Of a DNA stretch of 29,233 nucleotides, positions 21,982 through 29,233 are shown piece by piece. Source of the stretch: Lachnospiraceae bacterium (lineage in GTDB: Bacteria; Bacillota_A; Clostridia; Lachnospirales; Lachnospiraceae); NCBI GenBank assembly GCA_017620055.1, contig JAFZRD010000005.1, positions 1 through 29,233 on the forward strand. Reading direction: 5' to 3'. The notes under the pieces were generated by a model. That model saw only the letters and a program-made list of their open reading frames with translations. It did not search any database and was not told the DNA's origin. The stretch's first letter is position 1; each line of letters begins with the position of its first letter. A program made the position numbers and the translations under genes.

Positions 21982-24852
21982 TCAGTCTTCTATGATCTCG
22001 TTTGTAGACTCGTCGGCGATACCGTTGACAAGCGTCTCGGCATCTTCAACCTTGAAATAATAGCTCAGAACGTCTTTCGACAGCTGGGCTGCATTTGCCG
22101 AAGTATAACCGTATGCTATACGTGTAGCCACCGTGACTTCCGGATCGTCATACGGTGCAAAACCGATAAATACGGCGTGATTCGTTCTTGACTTGCTCGT
22201 CTGCGCCGTACCGGTCTTGCCGGCTGTAGGTATCGGGAACCCTCTGAAAGCGGCGGCTTTTTCGACAACCTCTCTCATTCCCGAATATATCTGGCTCCAG
22301 GTGGAACCCGCAAACACGACACTGTTCTGTATCTCGGGCGAAGCCGACAGTATAACGGCTCCCTCGGGATCGACTATTTTGTCAAGAAGCGTGTATTTGT
22401 AGCACGTTCCGCGTGTTGCTATCGTTGTTACGTATCTGGACAGTCCTACTGTCGTATAGTTATGACTTCCCTGTCCGATCGCAGAATCGACAGGCAGTTC
22501 GTCCGAAAACTTCGGAGTGTTCTCTTCCATCTCTATTCCGGTCTTGGTGGTCAGCCCGAACAGATCGGCATATTTCTTGAGCACTTCCAGACCGTGCTGC
22601 TCGTCATAACTCATCGTATGCATATTGGTGGCGAGTCTGAAACCGACCTCATAGAAGAAGCAGTTACAGGAGTTACCTATAGCGCCTCTTACATCGAGCG
22701 GTCCGTGGGCACCGGGATATACCCAGCACTGTTTCTCAACGTCAAAGTATTCAAACACGCCTTCACACTTTATCGTCTCTCCGACGTTTACTATTCCTTC
22801 TTCAAGAGCACATGCGGCCGAACACGGTTTGAATGTCGATCCGGGTGCGGTCATCTGCTGCGTTGCATTATTATAAAGAGGACTCGACAGGTCGGACAAA
22901 AGTTTCGCATAATATTCCGAATCTATCGAATTGGCGAACCTGTTGTTATCGTATCCGGGATAGGTTACAAGTGCCAGCAGCTCCCCTCTCTTGTTTGCGA
23001 CAACACATGATCCGGAACAAGGATCGAGTGCAAGCATGGCAGGAGTCAGCTCAAGGTTACTGATCTTGTTGATGATAAAATCATACGGTGTCTTTGCACC
23101 GGACTCGAGAAGGGCTTTCTCCTCGGCCGTACCGAGTATTACCTTCTGTTCGTAAAGTATCATGCAAAGCTGCCTGCCGCTGATGTTATTGTCGGCGATC
23201 ATGTACTTGTACATCTTCTTGTCGAAGCCGGTATTCTCCGACAGATCGGAGATTATATAATCGACAAGCTGTGTGTATACTTCTTCGGAATCGGAATACT
23301 GGTTGCTAAGCTGGAACTTGGTGACATCTATCCAGTTGCTCGCAAGACAGTAATGAAGATATTCGTTAAGACTGATGGTTTCATTGAGTGCCCAGTCTAT
23401 ATATGTCTTGTCGTTTCTGTCAACAAGGTCGGATACGAGTACACCGCTTGATGATGACATCAGCCTTGAGACGATATAGCTCTCATACACTTCCATCTCT
23501 TCCGGGAGGTCCCGGTACGGTGTTTTCGTATTAAGCAGTTCATCGCGAAGCGATGCCATTACGGCACTCTTCTTCTCAAGGTATGCAGCGTACACCTGCC
23601 TCTCGTATTCTGCGGCATTGTCACCTCCGAGATGATCGGTGTCGATGACATTGTTGTTGACAAGCGCATAGTATACATCATCGATCGGGATCATCATCAG
23701 GGATGATTTTACGACATCATTATTGTAAGTCTTCATGTTGACGATCTTCGATACGAGTATTCCGGCAAGCTTCTGCTCGAGCATGTTGTACACGGCCTTC
23801 TGAAGATCGGAATCTATCGACAGGTAGACGTCATTTCCGGCTGTCGGATCCACATGAGAGATCGTTTCAATGATCTTTCCCATGTTATCGACATAGATGG
23901 CGTCTTTCCCCTTTTCACCCTGCAGATACTCTTCCATCGATTTCTCGATACCGGATTTACCGACCATGTCGGCACCGTTGTAATCATGCGATGAACCGGC
24001 AAGTTCGGCAAGGTCGTCGGGTGATGCGTTTCCGGTGTATCCGATAATATGTGCAAAGTATACGGGATCGTTGTACTGCCGGAGCGTATTTACTTCGATA
24101 CCGACACCCTGCAGGATATCCGAGTTCTCTTTGATCGCAGCGACCGTCAGATCGCCCACATCATCCGCGATAACGGTCGAGAGGTATTTCTGGTAACTGT
24201 TCGTCGAAAGCTGGTAACGTACCGTTACAAGCTTTAAGACTTCTTCCTTCGTATATCCCTCCATCGGAACGAACCGGCTGTCACCCTTTTCGTCTATGAC
24301 CGTATGCCCGATGCCGTATTTCTTCGTATCGCACAGGAACATGATGATATCGTCCGGCGTGGAATTGCGCTCCGATGTAGTCAGGTCATCCATCGATTTG
24401 TGTCCGTATACATCCGCAAGAAAACGTGTCAGTCTGGTTCCGGAAAGAGTGAACTCGTATTGCCCGTAGTTGTTGAGGATGATGTTAAAATCATTGTCCA
24501 CGACATCTCCGCAATCTTCGACTATCCTTATCGCCCTCATTATCGAATCATTTATGAGTGCGTTCTTGTTCTTGCCCGATTCGAAATTATCTTCTATCGT
24601 GACCGAATATGCCAGTTTGTTATATGCAAGAAGATTGCCGTTCCTGTCATAGATATTGCCGCGTGTCGATTTGAGCGTTGTCTCTTTCTTGATCGTGAGC
24701 TTGAAGTTGTTAAGATAATCCTGTCCTTTGATTATCTGCATCACAAACAGACGCTGAACAAGAACGACTATTAATATGACATATACGATCAGTATGATCG
24801 TGAAACGATTGAAAATGGCGTCTTTGAGCCATTCCTTGAAATCCGATAACAA
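21982..24852 (-). CDS. mrdA: Penicillin-binding protein 2 (elongasome transpeptidase)
   Basis: A 956-residue class B PBP, far longer than E. coli PBP2 (633) but usual for Lachnospiraceae. One N-terminal membrane segment (~17-38) and the dimerisation/pedestal domain (TRGNIYDRNGNLLAYN) are followed by a large insertion (~350-600) and then the transpeptidase domain with STFK (~S672), SCN (~S726) and KTGTA (~K879). It cross-links side-wall peptidoglycan with RodA. The start is TTG directly after the mreD stop, with AAGGA 9 bases upstream. Confidence 0.95.
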   Translation of the reverse strand: MLSDFKEWLKDAIFNRFTIILIVYVILIVVLVQRLFVMQIIKGQDYLNNFKLTIKKETTLKSTRGNIYDRNGNLLAYNKLAYSVTIEDNFESGKNKNALINDSIMRAIRIVEDCGDVVDNDFNIILNNYGQYEFTLSGTRLTRFLADVYGHKSMDDLTTSERNSTPDDIIMFLCDTKKYGIGHTVIDEKGDSRFVPMEGYTKEEVLKLVTVRYQLSTNSYQKYLSTVIADDVGDLTVAAIKENSDILQGVGIEVNTLRQYNDPVYFAHIIGYTGNASPDDLAELAGSSHDYNGADMVGKSGIEKSMEEYLQGEKGKDAIYVDNMGKIIETISHVDPTAGNDVYLSIDSDLQKAVYNMLEQKLAGILVSKIVNMKTYNNDVVKSSLMMIPIDDVYYALVNNNVIDTDHLGGDNAAEYERQVYAAYLEKKSAVMASLRDELLNTKTPYRDLPEEMEVYESYIVSRLMSSSSGVLVSDLVDRNDKTYIDWALNETISLNEYLHYCLASNWIDVTKFQLSNQYSDSEEVYTQLVDYIISDLSENTGFDKKMYKYMIADNNISGRQLCMILYEQKVILGTAEEKALLESGAKTPYDFIINKISNLELTPAMLALDPCSGSCVVANKRGELLALVTYPGYDNNRFANSIDSEYYAKLLSDLSSPLYNNATQQMTAPGSTFKPCSAACALEEGIVNVGETIKCEGVFEYFDVEKQCWVYPGAHGPLDVRGAIGNSCNCFFYEVGFRLATNMHTMSYDEQHGLEVLKKYADLFGLTTKTGIEMEENTPKFSDELPVDSAIGQGSHNYTTVGLSRYVTTIATRGTCYKYTLLDKIVDPEGAVILSASPEIQNSVVFAGSTWSQIYSGMREVVEKAAAFRGFPIPTAGKTGTAQTSKSRTNHAVFIGFAPYDDPEVTVATRIAYGYTSANAAQLSKDVLSYYFKVEDAETLVNGIADESTNEIIED

Positions 24853-25359
24853 TCAGGCGGTCCTTCTTTCCAAATCTTCAAGCCATTCGTTTATCGAAAG
24901 GATGATCTTGTAGAAAATGATCGTAACAAAGATCGTATAAACGATCTCGGGAAGTATCACGTGAAGAAAATAGTATCCGAAGCGAAGCTTTCCCTGGATG
25001 AGGAATCTGAACACATAAACGATAAAACAGTATACAAGTTCGGAACTCGTGATCAGTACCATGGGAAGCTTGACGTCTTCGGGATAGAATATGCTGGCAA
25101 AGAATCCGTTCAGGTAACCTATCACAAGGTATGCGAGCGCATAGAATCCGATAATGTTACCGAACAGTATATCTATTACAAGTCCCGATATAAAGCCAAC
25201 GAACATGCCTTCTTTCTTGCCGCGCATGAATCCGAAACATGAGGTCAGTATGATCAGAATGTTCGGTGCAACACCGCCCATCGGAAGTATCCTTATCATA
25301 GTACTCTGTATCAGATAGCCGATGAGGATCAGCAGAAGCATTGTTATCTTTCTGTACAT
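24853..25359 (-). CDS. mreD: Rod shape-determining protein MreD
   Basis: A 168-residue, very hydrophobic protein with about five membrane segments (ILLIGYLIQSTMIRIL, GFISGLVIDILFGNIIGFYAL). The pattern GxxxDxxxGxxxGxxAL is typical of MreD. It is a membrane component linking MreC and PBP2. It starts one base after the mreC stop. Confidence 0.95.
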   Translation of the reverse strand: MYRKITMLLLILIGYLIQSTMIRILPMGGVAPNILIILTSCFGFMRGKKEGMFVGFISGLVIDILFGNIIGFYALAYLVIGYLNGFFASIFYPEDVKLPMVLITSSELVYCFIVYVFRFLIQGKLRFGYYFLHVILPEIVYTIFVTIIFYKIILSINEWLEDLERRTA

Positions 25360-25360
25360 A

Positions 25361-26224
25361 TCAATCCTTTGTCTGTTTCATGACGGTGACAACAAGAACA
25401 ATGTCAAGATGCTCGAAATCGACGACCGGCGTTATATAACCGGATTTGGTCAGGTTATTGGAATCGTTGTTGATCTCCTTGATGTAACCGATCGATATTC
25501 CGGGAAGATATTTGCTGCTTATCTGACTCGTGACTATCTGATCTCCCGGAGATACCGCATTGTCTTCATCGCGAAGTTCAGTGAACTTGATGCTGCCGTT
25601 TGAATACATTTCAAGATCCCCGGTCACTATCATTGTGTCCGAGGTGTTCAGTACCATTGCACTTATGTTGGAATCATTATCGATTATCGATCTGACGGTC
25701 GCCCAGTTGGGTCCGACGCTCGTGACTATGCCGACAAGACCCGATCCGGCCATTACGTTCATGTTGACTTTGATCCCGTCGTTGCTTCCTTTGTCAATAA
25801 GGAAAGTCGAATACCAGTTACCGGCATCCTTACCGATGACCCGTGCTCCCACGGTAGGGTAATCACTGTACCTCTCATCAAGGCTTAAGAGCTGCCTCAG
25901 CTCTGCCAGCTCATATTTGTCGGTCGTCAGATCGTTGATCTTTATCGTCAGTTCGTCAACCGTCTTCTTTAGCTCCTCGTTCTCGGTCCTGAGGCTCTCG
26001 AGTTCTTTGATGGATTCGGATCTGTCAAAGAGCCAACTTCCGGCATAGGCTATTCCCTTCTGGAACGGGATGACCGTATAACCCGCAACCGCTTCGGGAG
26101 GGCCGTCCATAATGTCGGTAGCATAAGAAAGCACCATCATGATAATGCATAATACAGACAGTGCCAGCAATACGTACTTACTTGGTATATCGATTTTGTT
26201 CCTGCTTGATCTGTTGCGTGCCAT
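25361..26224 (-). CDS. mreC: Rod shape-determining protein MreC
   Basis: A 287-residue protein with one N-terminal membrane segment (~17-40), a coiled coil (~60-110, SIKELESLRTENEELKKTVDEL) and the beta-barrel MreC domain (VGARVIGKDAGNWYSTFLIDKGSNDGI, GLVGIVTSVGP). It is a bitopic scaffold that activates PBP2-RodA. It sits between mreB-like (7-base gap) and mreD. Confidence 0.96.
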   Translation of the reverse strand: MARNRSSRNKIDIPSKYVLLALSVLCIIMMVLSYATDIMDGPPEAVAGYTVIPFQKGIAYAGSWLFDRSESIKELESLRTENEELKKTVDELTIKINDLTTDKYELAELRQLLSLDERYSDYPTVGARVIGKDAGNWYSTFLIDKGSNDGIKVNMNVMAGSGLVGIVTSVGPNWATVRSIIDNDSNISAMVLNTSDTMIVTGDLEMYSNGSIKFTELRDEDNAVSPGDQIVTSQISSKYLPGISIGYIKEINNDSNNLTKSGYITPVVDFEHLDIVLVVTVMKQTKD

Positions 26225-26231
26225 ATATTAC

Positions 26232-27242
26232 CTAAACGGAAAAATCTTCCATAGTGTATACGATAGGATGAAGCCGCTCGTTCTTGATTATCTGGGACAG
26301 ACCGTACGCGACGCTCCCCTCCCTGTGAGGCGAGAACAGCACGTTCAGTCCGGTGCTTTTTGCGATGAGTTGGTGAAGATCGCCGATCGAGGCACTGCCG
26401 CCGGTCAGGAAGATTCCTTTCTTGTATATATCCGCGCCAAGCTCGGGAGGCGTACGTTCGAGTATCAGCCTGACATTATCGATGATCGTCTCGAAGTGTT
26501 CGTGCATCGCACGCTCTATGAGCATAGTCGGGATCGTTCTCTCAACCGGAAGGCCGGTAACGATATCCCTTCCGTAGACAACGGCATCACGCTGTGAAGC
26601 CTCAAGTTCAGGAAGATCGATCTTCGTCTGCTCCGCTGTCTTGGCTCCGATCAGAAGATTGTACTCCTTACGGATCATGTTTCTGACGGACTCGTCGAAC
26701 TTCTTGCCGCCAATCTTGATAAGCTTAGACAGCACGATCCCGCCAAGACTGAGGATGGATATCTCCGTCGTCTCATATCCCACGTTAACAACAAGAAAGC
26801 CCTGTGAACGGTGCATCTCGACATCCATCCCGATACCGTCCGCAATGGCTTTTTCAACAATATAGATATTTCTCGCCCTGATGTTCGACTCTTTGACAAG
26901 ATCGACGAAAGCCCTTTTCTCCACTTCGGTAATATCGGTAGGTACTGATATATAGTAATCCGCACTCCTGATGTTTCCGTCCATCTCATCATTGATGAAG
27001 TTCCTGATCAGGATCTGCATATGATTGATATCGGCAATGACACCGTACGTCAGCGGGAAGGTGACCTTGATATTGTCGGGCGCCTTCTCGTACATAGTGA
27101 ATGCATCATCACCGTAAGCGAACAGATTGCGTCTGTTCTGTATCGCGATCATATTCTTATGGGATACGATCCTGTCGGTAAAACCGTTATATATTTTAAT
27201 GTTATAGGTACCGAGATCTATACCGAATGCATTGATAGCCAA
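26232..27242 (-). CDS. mreB: MreB-like actin homologue with altered nucleotide motifs
   Basis: A 336-residue protein, full length for MreB. The family is clear from phosphate-1 (GIDLGTYNIK, residues 7-16), ISLGGIV-like SILSLGGIV, GRDIVTGLP and LTGGSA (279-284). Yet key positions differ from classic MreB: the phosphate-2 loop DIGGGTTE reads NVGYETTE (153-160), the EEP motif that holds the catalytic glutamate region reads VEKA (~129-132) and DLGTANT is DLGTYNI. It may bind or hydrolyse ATP differently, or be a specialised paralogue beside a canonical MreB elsewhere. The TTG start has GAGGA upstream. Context (mreC, mreD, PBP2) supports an elongasome role. Confidence 0.9.
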   Translation of the reverse strand: MAINAFGIDLGTYNIKIYNGFTDRIVSHKNMIAIQNRRNLFAYGDDAFTMYEKAPDNIKVTFPLTYGVIADINHMQILIRNFINDEMDGNIRSADYYISVPTDITEVEKRAFVDLVKESNIRARNIYIVEKAIADGIGMDVEMHRSQGFLVVNVGYETTEISILSLGGIVLSKLIKIGGKKFDESVRNMIRKEYNLLIGAKTAEQTKIDLPELEASQRDAVVYGRDIVTGLPVERTIPTMLIERAMHEHFETIIDNVRLILERTPPELGADIYKKGIFLTGGSASIGDLHQLIAKSTGLNVLFSPHREGSVAYGLSQIIKNERLHPIVYTMEDFSV

Positions 27243-27259
27243 AACTGATCCTCGTTTTC

Positions 27260-27292
27260 ACATACTATATCTAGCATATTTTATCATAAGAA
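27260..27292 (-). promoter_or_regulatory. Possible promoter of the mre operon
   Basis: The 53-base gap before mreB is very AT-rich. On the - strand it has TTCTTA, a 17-base spacer and TATAGT, a weak match to sigma-A. Read-through from the upstream gene is equally possible; no terminator hairpin is seen. Confidence 0.35.
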
Positions 27293-27295
27293 TAT

Positions 27296-28585
27296 CTAGA
27301 TGTATATATCAACTATTTTCTCGGAGACGAGCTGCTGGAGCGAGGAAAGGATTCCGAGCTTTGCCGAAGGCCATGTAAGTCCGCCCTGGAAATATACGCT
27401 GTAAGGCTCTTTGATCGGCCCGTCGGCGGAAAGTTCTATAGAGCTTCCCGATATGAACGCTCCCGCTGCCATGATGACCTTGCTGTCATATCCGGGCATA
27501 TCCCACGGTTCGGGAACGACATGCGCGTCAACGGGTGATGCGGCCTGGATCCCTTTACAGAATGCGCATACCGCCTTCTCGGAGCCGAGAGTCACGGCCT
27601 GGATGATATCATGTCTGCTCTCTTTGGAATCCGGAATAACGGCAAATCCGAGCTTTTCATATATGTTTGCCGCAAATACGGCAGCCTTTAATGCCGCATT
27701 TACAACTGATGGAGCAAGAAACAGCCCCTGAAAGAGCGACCTGTTGATATCAAGAGTCGCACCTACCTCTTTTCCGAGTCCGGGACTCGTGAGCCTGTAC
27801 GCGGCTTTTTCAATACACTTGGAAGTGCCTGCGATATATCCGCCGACAGGTGCAAGTCCTCCGCCGGGATTTTTTATAAGAGAACCTACGATCATATCCG
27901 CTCCTTCATCCGAAGGTTCGGTCTCCTCAACAAACTCACCGTAGCAGTTGTCGATCATGACAATTATCGAAGGATCGATGCTCTTTACGAACTTTATCGC
28001 TTCCCCTATAGACGAAACGGAAAGCGACGGACGTGTCTGATATCCTTTGGAGCGCTGTATCGTTACCATTTTAGTGGTTGATGATATGGCATTTTTTATT
28101 CCTTCAAAGTCGAACGAGCCGTCGGAAAGAAGGTCAACCTGTCGGTAAGTGATGCCGTATTCCGCCAGCGACCCGGTACTCGGTCTTATACCGATGACTT
28201 CCTCTAGCGTATCGTAAGGTTTGCCGGATACAGACAACAGTTCGTCACCCGGACGCAGCTGTGAGAAAAGCGCTACTGAAAGTGCGTGTGTGCCGCATGT
28301 TATCTGGGGACGCACAAGTGCGTCTTCGGTATGAAATACGTTCGCGTAGACTTTCTCGAGAGTATCTCTTCCGAGATCGTTATATCCGTAGCCGCTCGAT
28401 GGCATGAAGCAGGCATCGCTGACGCGCGCATCATGCATCGCCTTTATTACTTTAAGCTGGTTAAGTTCGCATGTCCTGTCAAAGAGTGCGAATCTGTCGG
28501 ACAGGTCGTTCAGGATGTTTTCCCCGAACTCATATACCTCGCGGCTGATGCCGCAGGATCCATATACAAAAGACATATCAGTCAT
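27296..28585 (-). CDS. Methionine gamma-lyase family PLP enzyme (YnbB-like)
   Basis: A 429-residue protein of the Met_gamma_lyase family (PF06838), formerly called aluminium resistance protein. The fold-type I PLP lysine is in GSLIKNPGGG (~K238); MPSSGYGYNDLGRDTLEKVYA and PQITCGTHALSVALF are family signatures. Members are thought to cleave or synthesise sulfur amino acids, but the reaction is not settled. The ATG overlaps the end of miaA by 8 bases and has AAGGGG upstream, the usual Firmicutes neighbourhood of this family. Confidence 0.95.
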   Translation of the reverse strand: MTDMSFVYGSCGISREVYEFGENILNDLSDRFALFDRTCELNQLKVIKAMHDARVSDACFMPSSGYGYNDLGRDTLEKVYANVFHTEDALVRPQITCGTHALSVALFSQLRPGDELLSVSGKPYDTLEEVIGIRPSTGSLAEYGITYRQVDLLSDGSFDFEGIKNAISSTTKMVTIQRSKGYQTRPSLSVSSIGEAIKFVKSIDPSIIVMIDNCYGEFVEETEPSDEGADMIVGSLIKNPGGGLAPVGGYIAGTSKCIEKAAYRLTSPGLGKEVGATLDINRSLFQGLFLAPSVVNAALKAAVFAANIYEKLGFAVIPDSKESRHDIIQAVTLGSEKAVCAFCKGIQAASPVDAHVVPEPWDMPGYDSKVIMAAGAFISGSSIELSADGPIKEPYSVYFQGGLTWPSAKLGILSSLQQLVSEKIVDIYI

Positions 28586-29233
28586 GTATTATCCCCTTTT
28601 TCTTCAGTTCTTCATCTATACGTTTCATGATATCTTCGCCGCCGCTCCTGTCGAGCCAAATGACATCACGTTCCCGCCGAAACCATGTCAGCTGTCTCTT
28701 GGCGAAGTGTCTTGAATCCCTCTTTATCCTGTAGATCGCTTCTTCGAGGGAAATATCACCTGATAAAAAGTCGATGATCTCCTTGTATCCGAGCCCCTGC
28801 ATCGAAATGTTTGTCCGGCCAAGGCCCCCGGCAAGAAGAGTTCTGACCTCATCAACAAGCCCGTCTTCGATCATCCTGTCAACGCGGCTGTTTATCCTGT
28901 CATATATACGGCTTCTCTCATCGGTAAGCACAAAGAAACAGTGATCGTAATGCGAAGTCCTCGAACGGTTTTCTTCGTTATGTTCCGATATGAGACCGCC
29001 GGTCTGGTGATTGTATTCGAGTGCCCTTACAAGCCGTTTGTGATCTTTGACACTGATCGATGATGCGGCTACGGGATCTATATCCTCAAGCATCTTATGG
29101 ACATGTTCGTCCCCTTTTTCATCTATCAGATCCCACAGTGACTGCCTGTAATCTGGATCATCGATACATTCGTCGAAATCTATGTCATAAAGGACACTTT
29201 GAATATAGAATCCGGTCCCGCCTACCATTATGG
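28578..29233 (-). CDS. miaA: tRNA dimethylallyltransferase, 5'-truncated by window edge
   Basis: The frame is open to the right edge. The visible 217 residues begin in the conserved PIMVGGTGFYIQ segment, so roughly the first third, with the P-loop, lies outside. The remaining motifs are DHKRLVRALE, DRINSRVDRMIEDGLVDEV, GLGYKEI and the C-terminal KRDSRHFAKRQLTWFRR, which binds tRNA. The enzyme adds an isoprenyl group to A37 of tRNAs that read UNN codons. Confidence 0.97.
   Translation of the reverse strand, partial: IMVGGTGFYIQSVLYDIDFDECIDDPDYRQSLWDLIDEKGDEHVHKMLEDIDPVAASSISVKDHKRLVRALEYNHQTGGLISEHNEENRSRTSHYDHCFFVLTDERSRIYDRINSRVDRMIEDGLVDEVRTLLAGGLGRTNISMQGLGYKEIIDFLSGDISLEEAIYRIKRDSRHFAKRQLTWFRRERDVIWLDRSGGEDIMKRIDEELKKKGIIHD

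Overview
The window looks like a chromosome segment of a low-to-mid-GC Clostridia bacterium, most likely Lachnospiraceae (Butyrivibrio-like). This rests on gene order (mreB-mreC-mreD-PBP2-minC-rodA-mgsA, sepF beside yggS, miaA next to an YnbB-type methionine gamma-lyase) and on the protein sequences. No 16S rRNA or other taxonomic marker is present, so the assignment is inference.

Region 1 (1-5.7 kb, + strand, accessory). The left edge carries the 3' part of an IS110-family transposase. After it come six small genes for peptides with double-glycine (GG) leaders: 1336-1572, 1906-2184, 2303-2587, 2648-2929, 4876-5076 and 5173-5550. Three of them (1906-2929) are paralogues with a cargo family I do not recognise. 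Four transcription starts share one architecture: a hairpin, then two TGTGAC boxes 11 bp apart, then exactly 11 bp to a TATAAC/TATAAT -10 box. The set is split by an intact-looking IS30 element whose left side abuts a decapitated VOC/glyoxalase-like gene, and by three tandem 24-25 bp repeats that look like an IS end remnant. No exporter, peptidase, modifying enzyme or immunity gene is visible here, so maturation and export must be encoded elsewhere. This is the most novel part of the window: a putative co-regulated, multi-cargo secreted-peptide locus.

Region 2 (5.8-12.9 kb, - strand). dtd, an AI-2E-type membrane protein and a cytidylate-kinase-like P-loop protein form one run. Upstream lies a branched-chain amino-acid block transcribed ilvB, ilvN-type subunit, second ilvN, ilvC. 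A consensus promoter sits between the two regulatory-subunit genes. A membrane-anchored coiled-coil protein with its own promoter precedes ilvB.

Region 3 (13-18.7 kb, - strand). A P-loop protein, a HlyD-like membrane protein, yggS, sepF, aroB, lspA and an RluD-type pseudouridine synthase: cell division, shikimate pathway, lipoprotein maturation and RNA modification.

Region 4 (18.8-29.2 kb, - strand). Transcribed miaA (cut by the right edge), methionine gamma-lyase-like enzyme, mreB-like, mreC, mreD, PBP2, minC, rodA, mgsA and a D,D-carboxypeptidase lipoprotein. This is the elongasome. minC is not followed by minD and minE, and the MreB-like protein has altered nucleotide-binding motifs.
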